A DNA stretch of 55,538 nucleotides. Source: Carbonactinospora thermoautotrophica (GTDB taxonomy: Bacteria > Actinomycetota > Actinomycetes > Streptomycetales > Carbonactinosporaceae). A program made the position numbers and the translations under genes. The number at the start of each line of letters is the position of its first letter. Within the stretch, counting starts at the first letter, position 1. Under the pieces are notes generated by a model. That model had not been told where the DNA came from. It saw nothing but the letters and a program-made list of their open reading frames with translations, and searched no databases. The stretch is from positions 1 through 55,538 of the forward strand of contig NZ_JYIJ01000008.1 in assembly GCF_001543895.1 (NCBI RefSeq). The letters are read 5' to 3'. This document shows positions 8,201 through 16,726 of this stretch, piece by piece.

Positions 8201-11200
8201 GACTACCTGCGGCGGCGCAACGGACGCCGGGTGGTCACCTTCGCCACGGCCACGCCGATCGCCAACTCCATGGCCGAGGCGTACGTGATGCAAAAGTACC
8301 TGCGCCCGGACCTGCTCGCCGACGCCGGCTTCGACTACTTCGACTCCTGGGCCGCGACGTTCGGCGAGATCGTCACCCAGATCGAGGTGGCCCCCGCGGG
8401 CGGGTTCCGCCTGCACTCGCGGTTCGCGAAGTTCAGCAACGTGCCCGAGCTGCTGCGCATGTTCCACGTCGTGGCGGACATCAAGACCGCCGACGATCTG
8501 AACCTGCCCCGCCCGGCCCTGGCCGGAGACGGCCCGGAAACGGTCGTGGTCGAACCGTCCCCGGAACTGCTGGAGTTCGTCGCCGAGCTGGGCCGGCGAG
8601 CCGAACAGGTGCGCGGCCGCCGCCCGCTGGCCGGCGACGACAACATGCTCAAGATCACAACCGAGGGTCGGCTGGCCGCCCTGGACCTGCGCCTGGTCGG
8701 GCGGGACAGCAGCACGCCGAGCAAGATCGACGTCGCCGCCGACAAGATCGCTGAGATCTGGGCCGCGCACCGCGACGACGTGTACCACGGCCCGGACGGG
8801 CAGCCCGAACCGATCCGCGGCTCCCTGCAGATCGTCTTCTGCGACCTGGGCACCCCCAAGGACGACAGCGACTGGAACGTCTACGACGAGCTACGCGACC
8901 AGCTCGTAGCCCGCGGCTTACCCCGAGAGTCGATCCGCTTCGTCCACGAGGCGAAGAACGACCGGGAGAAGGGCGAGCTGTTCGCCGCCTGCCGGGCCGG
9001 GCGGGTCGCGGTCCTGATCGGCTCCACCGAGCGGATGGGAGTCGGCACCAACGTCCAGCGCCGCGCGGTCGCTTTGCACCACCTGGACTGCCCGTGGCGG
9101 CCGGCGGATCTCGCCCAGCGCGACGGGCGCATCCTGCGCCAGGGCAACGCCAACCGTGAGGTCCGCATCATCCGCTACGTCACCGAACGGTCCTTCGACG
9201 CCTACCTGTGGCAGACCATCGAACGCAAGGCGCGGTTCATCAGCCAGGTCATGCGCGGCCGGCTGGACGTCCGTGAGATCGAGGACATCAGCGACACCGC
9301 GCTGGACGCCAACGTGGTCAAGGCGTTGGCCACCGGGGACCCGCTGGTGCTCGAACACGCCGAGGCCACCGAACAGGTCGCCCGCCTGGAACGGCTGGAA
9401 CGCGCCTGGCGGCGCTCCCAGGAATCACTGCGGTGGACTATCTCGTCCAACGAGGCCGAGGTCACCCGGCTTACCGCCGAGATCGAGGCGATCGACGCCG
9501 CGCTGGCCCGCCGCCAAGACACCCGCGGTGACGCCTTCGCCATGCGGCTGGAGGGGGCGACGTTCACCAAGCGCGCTGAGGCCGGTGAACGCCTCATCGC
9601 CATCATCACTCGCGAAACCGCCGGCGTGCTGGAACCGGGCACCAGCCGGGACCCCGTCGAGATCGGCAGCCTGGGCGGGTTCCCGGTGACCCTGACCGCC
9701 CGACGCACCACCGACGGCATCGTGGTCGCCGTCCTGCGCCTGGAAGGCGTGCCCGAAAGCGAAACGTGGTTCGAGCGGCGAGAGCTACGCGAGCTGGACC
9801 GGGTCGGCGCGATCCAACGCCTGGAGAACCGGCTGTTCGCCCTGGAGCGCCGCCGTACCCAGGCCCAGACGCGGATCGAGCAGCTCTGGGGGGAAACCCA
9901 ACGAGCCCAGCAGAACCTCGGCAAGCCCTTCGCCCAGGCCGAGCAGCTCGCCGCCGCCCGGGCACGCCTCCAACGGATCACCGAGGCAATGGGGAAACAA
10001 GCCAAACCGGAGGTCGGGCAGGCGGGCAATGCTGGCGACAGCGACCTGGTGGCGGCCGCGATCCACGACGCGGCAGCCATGGCCGGCATCGTGCCAGGCG
10101 CGCCAGGGGTCACGGTCCAGACCGGATCCGGGACGGTCAGCGACTTCCTGGAGGCCGTGTCCCAGGCCGCGTCCGCCAGCCAGAAAGAGGCTGACAGGCC
10201 TGCGGACGCCACGCCAGGCGAGCCGACACCCGGCCCGTACCGGAGCCGAGCAGAGTCACGCGCCGGCGAAGAGACGATCCGGCAGGCCTTCGAGCGCTGG
10301 CGCGAGCTCGTCCCCGACCCGGCGACACCGGCCGAACGGACCCTGGTCGAAACCGGCACCACGGTGCTCGAGGAGGCCGCCCGTCGCCGGCGAGAACGAC
10401 TCGCCCGCGGCCGGGACGAGGACGCCGACCTGGACGTGGGCCTGTACCGGGCGCTGCGCACCGCCGCCCACGCGCTGGCCCAGCAGGCAGACCAGCCGCA
10501 AGACCGGATCGACGCCGCCACCCGCATCGCCGAAGCCACCGACACCCACATCAAACGCACCGACGCGACCCTCGCCGACGTCGACAGCTACGTGCAGTGG
10601 GCGCGCAGCCCCGAACCTCCCCTGGATGCGCCGGCCAGCATCTTCGAGATCCCCGCGACGGCGCCGGCCACGCCGGCAAGGGACACAGACTCTGAGGTCA
10701 CGGACGCTTCTCGGCCCCAGGACACCACCGGCGTGGACGCCCCACACGCTGGTGAACCGACACCCGCAGGCGAGGCACTCGCCATCACCGACGCAGAGCA
10801 GAGCACCGAGCCACGGCCCGAATCGTCTGCCCCGACACCTGTGCAGGCCGCCCCCGAGCCGCCAGCCGCCGTGGTCGAGGAGCCCGACGCGGCCTCCCCG
10901 GCCCTGATCGAGGTCCACGTCGACGGGCGTACCTACCAGCTCCAGACCACCACGGACGGCACACGGCAGGTGGTCTTCGACGGCGAGACCGCGCTCGGCA
11001 GCGTGCGCGAAACCGACGACGGCTGGGTACCCGCCGCCTACGGCACGGTGCGCCTGCCTCAGCATCCGCGTCCCACCCGCGACGAGGCGGTCGCCGACCT
11101 CGTCCACGCCACCCGGCCCCAGGCGGCCGCCAGCCCGGCAGAGCAGCGGGAACGCATCATCGACCAGGCCGAGCGGGAGGACCCCAGGCCGCGCGAGGAG

Positions 11201-14200
11201 CAGCCGGCCGAACAGGAAACGCCGCAGGCCGAGCCTGATCCGCAGGATGCAGCACCGCTGATCGTCATCGAGCACCACCAGGACGGCACCCTCGTCCATG
11301 GCACGACCAGGAACGACATCGAGGTGCGCCGTGCCCTGGCCACCCACGGGTTCAAGTGGTCACGCCGGCTTAACGCCTGGTACCTGCCTCGGACATGGCG
11401 AGTGGACACCCGTGCCTGGCGTGTCGTCCAACTACGACGCGAACTGGACCGGCTCGGCCGCCAGTACACCGTGCAGACCGAACCCGCTGTGCCGGAGGCT
11501 CAGCCGAGCCGTGCGGCACCCGAGCCCCACCGTGCCAGCGCGGACCGCATCGACCAGCAGGCCGCCGCACCCCCGGACGAGCCGCAGGACCCAGCTTCAG
11601 CCGAGGCGACACGATCCGACGCGGTATCCGCCCCGGAACCGGAGCAGGCTGAGCCCGCCGAGCCGTACCGGTCCAGCGAGGACCTCCTCGCCGGCGAGGA
11701 TGCGGTACAGCAGTCGGTGTGGTTCTGGCAGCAGACCGCGACCGACCGTGCCCTGACCGCACCCGCGGACAGCCTCAGCCCAGAGGAGCGCATCAGCCCG
11801 TGGCGGCTGGAACGCGAAAAGCTCCATTCGAACTGGTCCTGGGTTGAGAGGTACATCTCCCCGGCGACTCGCGGCACTCACCGCGACCTGATCGGCTCCT
11901 ACACGCGGTTGGCCGCCTGCGCGGAGCGCCTGGCGCGGGCGGTCGACGAGGCGGACCGCTGGGTCGACCCGGCGGACCGGCAGATCCTGCACGCTGTGAT
12001 CGACCGGGCCCGGCAGCATGCGGCCCGCCTGCAGGCCACCATCGACCGCGCGGACGAGGTGGCCGCGCACCTGGCCGCTACCCGCGCCGCGGCCCGCGCA
12101 AAAGTCGCGGCCGAGTACGGGTACGAGGTCAGCCCAGCGCAGGAGCAGCCGCAGCTCGACGCACCAGGCCACGAGGACAGGACTCTGGAGCAGAACCAGC
12201 CCGAACACGAGCCCGATCACGGCACGCCGGCCAGCACACCGGCATCCGAGACCACCGAGGAGAACCGACAGGAGAGCCTGTTCGACCTGGAGTCGGGCTC
12301 AGAGCCGGCAACAGCCGACACGGCCCCAGCACAGCATGAGCAGCCGATCGATGCCGTCTCCGCCGAGCCCACGCCGGACGCGGGGGCCGACCTTTCTCCC
12401 GCTTCCGCCCCCGGCAACCACGACCAGGACCAGGCCGACGTCACGGTGCCCCAGGGCGGGGCTGCGGATGAACTACGAGCGGACCGGCTCGACATGGAGG
12501 AGCGGGCCACTACCGACGCCGGCGAGCGCTCCGCGCTCGATTCCGGCACGCCCGACTTTCCGAGCGAGGCTGACACGGGCCCGGCTGCTGAGGCCACCCC
12601 CGACGAGACGCCCCAGAGCAGGGATGCGGATGACCCGCAGCCGGCCCTCCTGAGCGGGCGCGGCTCGGAGGAGCAGCAGGCGGTGCCAGATCCCCCGCCA
12701 GGCCCGCTGACCGAGGCGGACATTCGCCACGTGTTGGGCCAGGTCATCAACCCCGACGACCTGGTGATGCTGGCGCAGGCCCTCGGTGACCGGGACGCGG
12801 AGCGCCGGTGGATCTCGGCCATGGCCGGCCGGTTGTTGGGATGGTACACGTGGCGCGGAGAGGATGAGCCCGACCCCGGGGCCCGGGAGGAGACCGAGAC
12901 CAGCCGGCGCGGTGTGCGCCACCGGGTCTACGCGTCGCCTGGCCCGCGGGAGGGGCTGATCCCGTGGACTGAGGTGGTCGCCCGCCTCCGTACCGGGCTC
13001 ACCAGGGATCGGATCCGCGCGCTGTTCGAGGCGCACATCGCCTACCTGGACCACCAGGACGACTGGGCCATGGCGCTCGAGGAGCCGGACGCCTGGACGC
13101 GCATCGACCGCCAGCTGGAGGCGGCGCGGTCCGAGGCCGCCCGCGCGATCCTCGACGCTTCGACGGCCCCACCGCCCGGGCGCCGGTCCAGGACATCCCC
13201 ACGATCGGCAGGCCCCGACGCCGAGACCCTGTTCGCCGACGAGAGCGAACCGGTGACGCTGCCGCCGCGCCCGCCGCGGCCACGCAAGGCGTTGCCACAG
13301 CTCCAGCCCGGCGACATCCTCCCCCACCCCGGGTACGGGTTCGGGCCGTTCACGGTCCGTCAGATCCACTGGCATCCCGACCACGTACGCCTCGAAGGAG
13401 ACGTCCGGTACGGCAGCACGCCGCCCTGGCACGTCCGCCCGCGGCGGGTGACGTTCAACATCCACTTCCAGGGTGATCCGCAGGAGACGACGGTCGAACT
13501 CGCTCCCGTCTCCCGCCGCCGTGCGGCCGAGCCCGTCCCTCAGACGACCGCTGCTCAGCTTGAAGCCGGGACCGAGGCCCAAGCCCAGGCCTCCCTCGCT
13601 GGTGAGGCCGCGCTGGATGATCCCACGCCGGGTCAGGACGTGGCCGAAGCTGAGGACGCCACCGTGCCCTCGCTCAACGGCCCGAGCAACGCCGAACGTG
13701 TGTCGGACGACGGAGCCGCACGGCCTGAGCACGCCCAGGACGACGAACGCGCCGACGCGGCTGTCCCGGCGCTGACCGAATCCGTACCCGAGCCGGAGCA
13801 AGGCGTCACCAGCACCGAGCCCGCCGCCGCGACGGCTTCCCCAGCGGAGGCTGCAACAGCCGAACCGTCCCCGCAGACGCCCGTGGAGTCGGACATGGAG
13901 CTGGAGCCGCAGACGACCGGCGAGGAGCTCGCGCCCGAGGTCAACGTCTCAGATGCGGTGCCCACCGAGGTCCGACTCCTGGAGATCGGGGACTGGATCC
14001 GAGACGATCGGGGCCGGGCGCGGCGCGTCGTCGACATCGAGGTCGGCGAGGCCCCGGGCGCGGGCATGGGCCTGTACCTGGAACCGAACGACGGCATCCC
14101 CACGCCGTGGTGGTTCTGGTCCAGCCGGGACCGCGTGCTCCGGCTCGCCCGGCCCCTGGATGAGGACGCGGTCGAACGCCCGGCGCAGCACGGCCTGGAG

Positions 14201-15928
14201 GCTCCTGTCAAGGTGCCCGCCCCCGGCGCCGACCAGGGTGAGGAGGTCACCGTCGGCGGGGATGAGCCCGACCGGCAAGACCAGGACGACCCGCTCGACC
14301 AGGCGTTCGCTGGCGTGGTCGCGGCATTGCGGGAGCACGCGGCACCACCAGCGGACGCGCAGGACCAGGACGCGCCGGCCGCGACCTTCGAGGAGGTCCT
14401 CGCCGCGCTGCGGAGGCTGCAGGGTGAACTCGCCAGCGCCGTCCCCGACCACGAGGCGGCGATCCCGGCTCAGAGCGCCACCGTGGCCACCGACCCGGGA
14501 ATGGCGCACGCCCTGCACGAGGTGGACGACGCCTACGACCAGGCGGCCTCCCAGATCGGGCGATACGTGGACGCCCCGGAGTGGCAGCGGATCCAGGCCA
14601 TTCGCGACGCGGCCCGGCACCTGTGGGCCACGATCCGCGACGCGGCGGGCAGCTACTACCGGGAGATCGCTGCCGACGTCCGGGTCCGCGGCTTCTACAC
14701 CACCGTGGCCGCCCGGTCCAGCCGGGCGATCTCCCACCTGGCGTGGCGGCTCGCGGCCCGGATGAGCCGCGACGGGCAGCGCGACACCCTGGCGTGGCGG
14801 GCCGTGCGGCGGCTGCACCACGCCGCCGACCGCTACGCCACACGGCTGCTGTTCCGCGCGGACCTGGACCGGTTCGAGGACGTGGTGGGCGCACTGCGCA
14901 GCCTGCGCGACGGCCTGCAGGAGACCGCGCCCCGCGCCGAGCCGGCGCGCAGCGGCCTCCGGGGCGCGGCCGGCGCGGTGGGGGACAGCCTGCGCCGTCT
15001 GCAGGACGCCTACACCACGGCACGCACGCGGATCACCGCGACCCTCGGCCCGGAGTGGGACCGCATCACGGCCCTGTGGCGGGAGGCCAGCGGCCTGTGG
15101 GACGCCGGCGGGCGTCCCTTCGCCCGGACGGTCCTGGCCCGGACCTGCGACCTGATTGAGGACCTGTCAGACGACATGGCGGCCAGCCTGGCGCTGAACA
15201 GGCAGCGCAACACCCGCACCTGGCGGGCGTTGATCCGGCTGAGCCGGGCGGCCGAGGACCTCGGCGCCCGGCTACGCGGATACCTCCAGCCGGGCAAATG
15301 GCTCGACCAGGACGCGGCGGAGACCGACCGCCAGGTGCAGCGCCCGGCCAACGCACTGGACCCGCACCCCCAGGCCCAGGCCGCCACGACGACCCCGGCC
15401 GGGGCCGAGCCGGCGGCCGACCAAGTGCCCCAGGTGTCCTACGTCTACGCCCACCAGGGGGTGACGGCACGCGCCCGGCACGGCAGCACCGTGGTACAGA
15501 TCGGGGACCAACACCACCCGGTCACCGCTCCCATCAACTCCCTCGACGCGTTCTCCACGCAGCTGGTGGCCGTGGTCCGCAACGCGCGGCCGGTCCAGCA
15601 GGAACCTCGCGCCTACTGGCTGCACTACCAGGCGGGATCGGTCACCGTCGCCTACCAGGGCGGGGAGACCGCGTACCTGCGCGACGGGAAGCACTCGCGG
15701 TGGCAGCGGATCACAGTCCCGATCACAGACCTGGACGCGGCCGCGTTCGCCGCCGCCGCCCGGGCGGCCATCGCCACACGCCCACACACCACAGGCGGCC
15801 TGATCCCGTACGGTGAGCCCGCACGGCCGGTCCTCCCCGCCCAAGCCCCCGCCCGTGCGGCTGCACCACCATCCCAGCCCATCCCGCCGGCGCGTCGGCC
15901 CGACCGAGGCTCCGCACTCGGCAGGTAG
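5213..15928 (+). CDS. Giant adenine-methyltransferase/SNF2-like helicase fusion (3571 aa)
   Basis: Domains in order: an N-terminal class I methyltransferase with SAM motif LEPGCGSGNF (about 119-130) and an NPPF-like NVPFG (about 182), the catalytic motif of N6-adenine methylases; two winged-helix-like linkers; an SF2/SNF2-type helicase with Walker A HEVGAGKTAEM (about 803), VDEAHLF (about 963), FATATPIANS and the C-terminal motif DLAQRDGRILRQGN (about 1299); coiled coil to about 1600; then 2000 residues of Pro/Glu/Ala linkers joining small domains. These include a DUF3560-like stretch (ATHGFKWSRRLNAWYLPR, about 2040-2070) and a tandem helical duplication (about 3102-3216 and 3265-3360). Methylase-helicase fusions of this type occur on plasmids, integrative elements and phage P1 (DarB, antirestriction). 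The GTG at 5213 is chosen because it overlaps the upstream stop. DNA protection during transfer is an inference. Confidence 0.9.
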   Translation: MRFRPRGQDDLAPSGQVARVRANLAALRTLRTLQAENRPATPGEQAVLARWSGWGAVPQVFDESNATFAWAREELGRLLSPREYAAARRNTLNAHYTAADLVRAIWDGVARLGFTGGSVLEPGCGSGNFIGFAPSTARVVGVEVEPVTAGIAAALYPDAQIICESFADTKVAGGAFDLVIGNVPFGKVSLTDREHNPNGHSIHNHFILKGLRLLRPGGLLAVLTSYYTLDAADSAARREMAALADLVGAVRLPSEAHREAAGTDAVTDLIILRRREEGRLPADGVAWQQVRTVDVPGGQIQINEYFLAHPEAVLGELDIGRGLYRADELVVRATGPVAPALAEALEQVVARARERGLTLSPRPAEVPEPVVVPAADREAVPDGFLQAHPDGTFTRRVGGRPEPYEVPASQAEELRRLLGLRDTVRALLAAEAASAEDTPQIARLRAELNARYDAYVARFGPINRFSWRRTGRRDEETGEEKMARVRPPQGGFRTDPFAPTVYALDSFDPITGTAAKATIFTQRVIAPRAPRTRAETPADALAICLDTYGEVRLPEIARLLGVDESTAREQLGTLVFDEPGTGRLVPRAEYLSGNVRAKLAEAQAWAAVDSRYAPNVDALREVIPPDLTPEEITARLGATWIDATYVEQFLQEILEDPTVEVEHPGGAVWTVRGGRNGVLARETWGTPRVPAPALAQALLEQRPIRVYDKQPDGSQVFNPEATEAAQAKAQELNQRFSEWVWEDPQRAAELARVYNERFNAIVLRTYDGSELSLPGLAAHFTPRPHQRAAVARIINEPAVLLAHEVGAGKTAEMVMGAMELRRLGLARKPAIIVPNHMLEQVSREFLELYPQARILVATKEDLTRDRRREFVARCASGDWDAVVMTHSSFERIGMSKEAQEAYLRREIKAFEEMLERSRADRGLTVKRMEAALARAEESLKKKLDKIKDVGVTFEATGIDYLFVDEAHLFKNLRNPSNIPEMQIEGSGRASDLDMKIDYLRRRNGRRVVTFATATPIANSMAEAYVMQKYLRPDLLADAGFDYFDSWAATFGEIVTQIEVAPAGGFRLHSRFAKFSNVPELLRMFHVVADIKTADDLNLPRPALAGDGPETVVVEPSPELLEFVAELGRRAEQVRGRRPLAGDDNMLKITTEGRLAALDLRLVGRDSSTPSKIDVAADKIAEIWAAHRDDVYHGPDGQPEPIRGSLQIVFCDLGTPKDDSDWNVYDELRDQLVARGLPRESIRFVHEAKNDREKGELFAACRAGRVAVLIGSTERMGVGTNVQRRAVALHHLDCPWRPADLAQRDGRILRQGNANREVRIIRYVTERSFDAYLWQTIERKARFISQVMRGRLDVREIEDISDTALDANVVKALATGDPLVLEHAEATEQVARLERLERAWRRSQESLRWTISSNEAEVTRLTAEIEAIDAALARRQDTRGDAFAMRLEGATFTKRAEAGERLIAIITRETAGVLEPGTSRDPVEIGSLGGFPVTLTARRTTDGIVVAVLRLEGVPESETWFERRELRELDRVGAIQRLENRLFALERRRTQAQTRIEQLWGETQRAQQNLGKPFAQAEQLAAARARLQRITEAMGKQAKPEVGQAGNAGDSDLVAAAIHDAAAMAGIVPGAPGVTVQTGSGTVSDFLEAVSQAASASQKEADRPADATPGEPTPGPYRSRAESRAGEETIRQAFERWRELVPDPATPAERTLVETGTTVLEEAARRRRERLARGRDEDADLDVGLYRALRTAAHALAQQADQPQDRIDAATRIAEATDTHIKRTDATLADVDSYVQWARSPEPPLDAPASIFEIPATAPATPARDTDSEVTDASRPQDTTGVDAPHAGEPTPAGEALAITDAEQSTEPRPESSAPTPVQAAPEPPAAVVEEPDAASPALIEVHVDGRTYQLQTTTDGTRQVVFDGETALGSVRETDDGWVPAAYGTVRLPQHPRPTRDEAVADLVHATRPQAAASPAEQRERIIDQAEREDPRPREEQPAEQETPQAEPDPQDAAPLIVIEHHQDGTLVHGTTRNDIEVRRALATHGFKWSRRLNAWYLPRTWRVDTRAWRVVQLRRELDRLGRQYTVQTEPAVPEAQPSRAAPEPHRASADRIDQQAAAPPDEPQDPASAEATRSDAVSAPEPEQAEPAEPYRSSEDLLAGEDAVQQSVWFWQQTATDRALTAPADSLSPEERISPWRLEREKLHSNWSWVERYISPATRGTHRDLIGSYTRLAACAERLARAVDEADRWVDPADRQILHAVIDRARQHAARLQATIDRADEVAAHLAATRAAARAKVAAEYGYEVSPAQEQPQLDAPGHEDRTLEQNQPEHEPDHGTPASTPASETTEENRQESLFDLESGSEPATADTAPAQHEQPIDAVSAEPTPDAGADLSPASAPGNHDQDQADVTVPQGGAADELRADRLDMEERATTDAGERSALDSGTPDFPSEADTGPAAEATPDETPQSRDADDPQPALLSGRGSEEQQAVPDPPPGPLTEADIRHVLGQVINPDDLVMLAQALGDRDAERRWISAMAGRLLGWYTWRGEDEPDPGAREETETSRRGVRHRVYASPGPREGLIPWTEVVARLRTGLTRDRIRALFEAHIAYLDHQDDWAMALEEPDAWTRIDRQLEAARSEAARAILDASTAPPPGRRSRTSPRSAGPDAETLFADESEPVTLPPRPPRPRKALPQLQPGDILPHPGYGFGPFTVRQIHWHPDHVRLEGDVRYGSTPPWHVRPRRVTFNIHFQGDPQETTVELAPVSRRRAAEPVPQTTAAQLEAGTEAQAQASLAGEAALDDPTPGQDVAEAEDATVPSLNGPSNAERVSDDGAARPEHAQDDERADAAVPALTESVPEPEQGVTSTEPAAATASPAEAATAEPSPQTPVESDMELEPQTTGEELAPEVNVSDAVPTEVRLLEIGDWIRDDRGRARRVVDIEVGEAPGAGMGLYLEPNDGIPTPWWFWSSRDRVLRLARPLDEDAVERPAQHGLEAPVKVPAPGADQGEEVTVGGDEPDRQDQDDPLDQAFAGVVAALREHAAPPADAQDQDAPAATFEEVLAALRRLQGELASAVPDHEAAIPAQSATVATDPGMAHALHEVDDAYDQAASQIGRYVDAPEWQRIQAIRDAARHLWATIRDAAGSYYREIAADVRVRGFYTTVAARSSRAISHLAWRLAARMSRDGQRDTLAWRAVRRLHHAADRYATRLLFRADLDRFEDVVGALRSLRDGLQETAPRAEPARSGLRGAAGAVGDSLRRLQDAYTTARTRITATLGPEWDRITALWREASGLWDAGGRPFARTVLARTCDLIEDLSDDMAASLALNRQRNTRTWRALIRLSRAAEDLGARLRGYLQPGKWLDQDAAETDRQVQRPANALDPHPQAQAATTTPAGAEPAADQVPQVSYVYAHQGVTARARHGSTVVQIGDQHHPVTAPINSLDAFSTQLVAVVRNARPVQQEPRAYWLHYQAGSVTVAYQGGETAYLRDGKHSRWQRITVPITDLDAAAFAAAARAAIATRPHTTGGLIPYGEPARPVLPAQAPARAAAPPSQPIPPARRPDRGSALGR
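12269..12283 (+). other. QESLF, candidate sliding-clamp binding motif inside the giant protein
   Basis: Codons 2353-2357 encode Q-E-S-L-F in an acidic disordered linker (NRQESLFDLESG). This fits the bacterial beta-clamp binding consensus QxxLF / Q-L-[SD]-L-F. The match is short, so chance cannot be excluded. Confidence 0.35.
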
Positions 15929-15960
15929 CGCCGGCAGGCGCAGCACCGCCCCGGGAAGAC

Positions 15961-15979
15961 GCGGGGGCGCTGCCCCCGC
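15961..15979 (+). terminator. Hairpin terminator after the giant gene
   Basis: GCGGGGGC (15961-15968) pairs with GCCCCCGC (15972-15979) across a three-base loop, 33 bases after the stop codon. Confidence 0.6.
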
Positions 15980-16022
15980 ACCCCCGGCCCTCGCTCGGAG
16001 ATGGAGGAGACAGACCAACCAA

Positions 16023-16173
16023 GGGGGCATCTCCTCGCTCGGGCACCCCAGGGCTACGGCGGAACCCCCGGCGGCGCAAGGGCCAAGCCTCGCTGCGCTC
16101 GGTGCTACGCAGCCCTTGCACCGCCGGGGAACCCGCCGCAGGGCAGAGCCTGCCCGAGCGAGGAGATGCCCCC
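16023..16173. repeat. 151-nt imperfect hairpin/cruciform
   Basis: Outer arms are a perfect 23-bp inverted repeat (16023-16045 with 16151-16173). Inner arms 16066-16083 and 16112-16129 pair at 17 of 18 positions (CCCCGGCGGCGCAAGGGC against its near complement). The segments between them also partly pair, giving one long stem around a loop near 16084-16111. It is too large for an ordinary terminator and could be a single-strand or double-strand replication origin or a transfer structure. Confidence 0.75.
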
Positions 16174-16280
16174 CACCACCGGGCCCGTGCGCGGCCACTG
16201 CCGCGCCGCACAAGCCCCGCTACTGCCCCAGGCCGGTGTTGTTACCTGCTCACCCCAGGTGGCAGAACCGCGTGTTTTGA

Positions 16281-16358
16281 CCAGATAGATGGTCCGGATA
16301 CCGACACCAGGCGGAGAAGCCGGATATCAGAACCGGATACCAAGACCGGATATCAAAG
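16281..16358 (+). repeat. Phased 13-bp iteron array
   Basis: Units begin every 13 bp at 16281, 16294, 16307, 16320, 16333 and 16346. Four are strong (CCGGATACC, CCGGATATCA, CCGGATACCA, CCGGATATCA); 16281 (CCAGATAGAT) is weaker and 16307 (CCAGGCGGAG) is degenerate. Consensus is CCGGATAYCARAN. Direct repeats upstream of parA are typical of type Ib partition centromeres bound by ribbon-helix-helix ParB analogues, and also of iteron origins. Confidence 0.75.
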
Positions 16359-16466
16359 ACAGAGATCCTCAATAGGCGTTCGAAACACCCGTTGCCAACC
16401 GCCGTCTCTCCTGGACGGGTCAACCTGCGGTGTACAACGCATGAGATACCCCGGTGAACAGACCAG

Positions 16467-16504
16467 CTGTTGTCAACAGGTGATCAAGACCGCTGTTGAG
16501 ACAG
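16467..16504. promoter_or_regulatory. Palindromic operator pair upstream of parA
   Basis: CTGTTG-T-CAACAG (16467-16479) is a perfect palindrome; CTGTTGAGACAG (16493-16504) is an imperfect one, 26 bp downstream. They lie about 220-260 bp before parA and are candidate regulator sites. Confidence 0.4.
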
Positions 16505-16726
16505 GCTGCTGGCCCAAGCCGTGCTCTACGGGGAGCTGTACCAGCCGGACACACCGTAAATGCACAGCAGGCTGTGTCTCCTGCGCTACGGTGGCGCCGG
16601 CTCCCACCGCCTGCGGGACCGTGCGAGGTAACCGGCGCCTGTAACCGCCACCACCCGCCATCGTGAGAACACACCACCCCGCAGCGGCGGGATCCGCCAC
16701 AACCTGACAGCGAAGGGAAGATCGGG

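Larger units (their letters stand above)
15980..16726. other. Gene-free maintenance region upstream of parA
   Basis: About 750 bp without a credible gene. It contains the long imperfect hairpin (16023-16173), a phased array of 13-bp repeats (16281-16358) and two CTGTTG-type palindromes (16467-16479, 16493-16504). The position immediately before parA suggests a centromere, an origin of replication, or both. Confidence 0.65.

Noticed and set aside
5852-8788. 978-codon open frame on the minus strand
   Set aside because: Antisense shadow of the methylase-helicase gene, with shadow composition (His/Gly/Arg/Leu-rich) and no domain.
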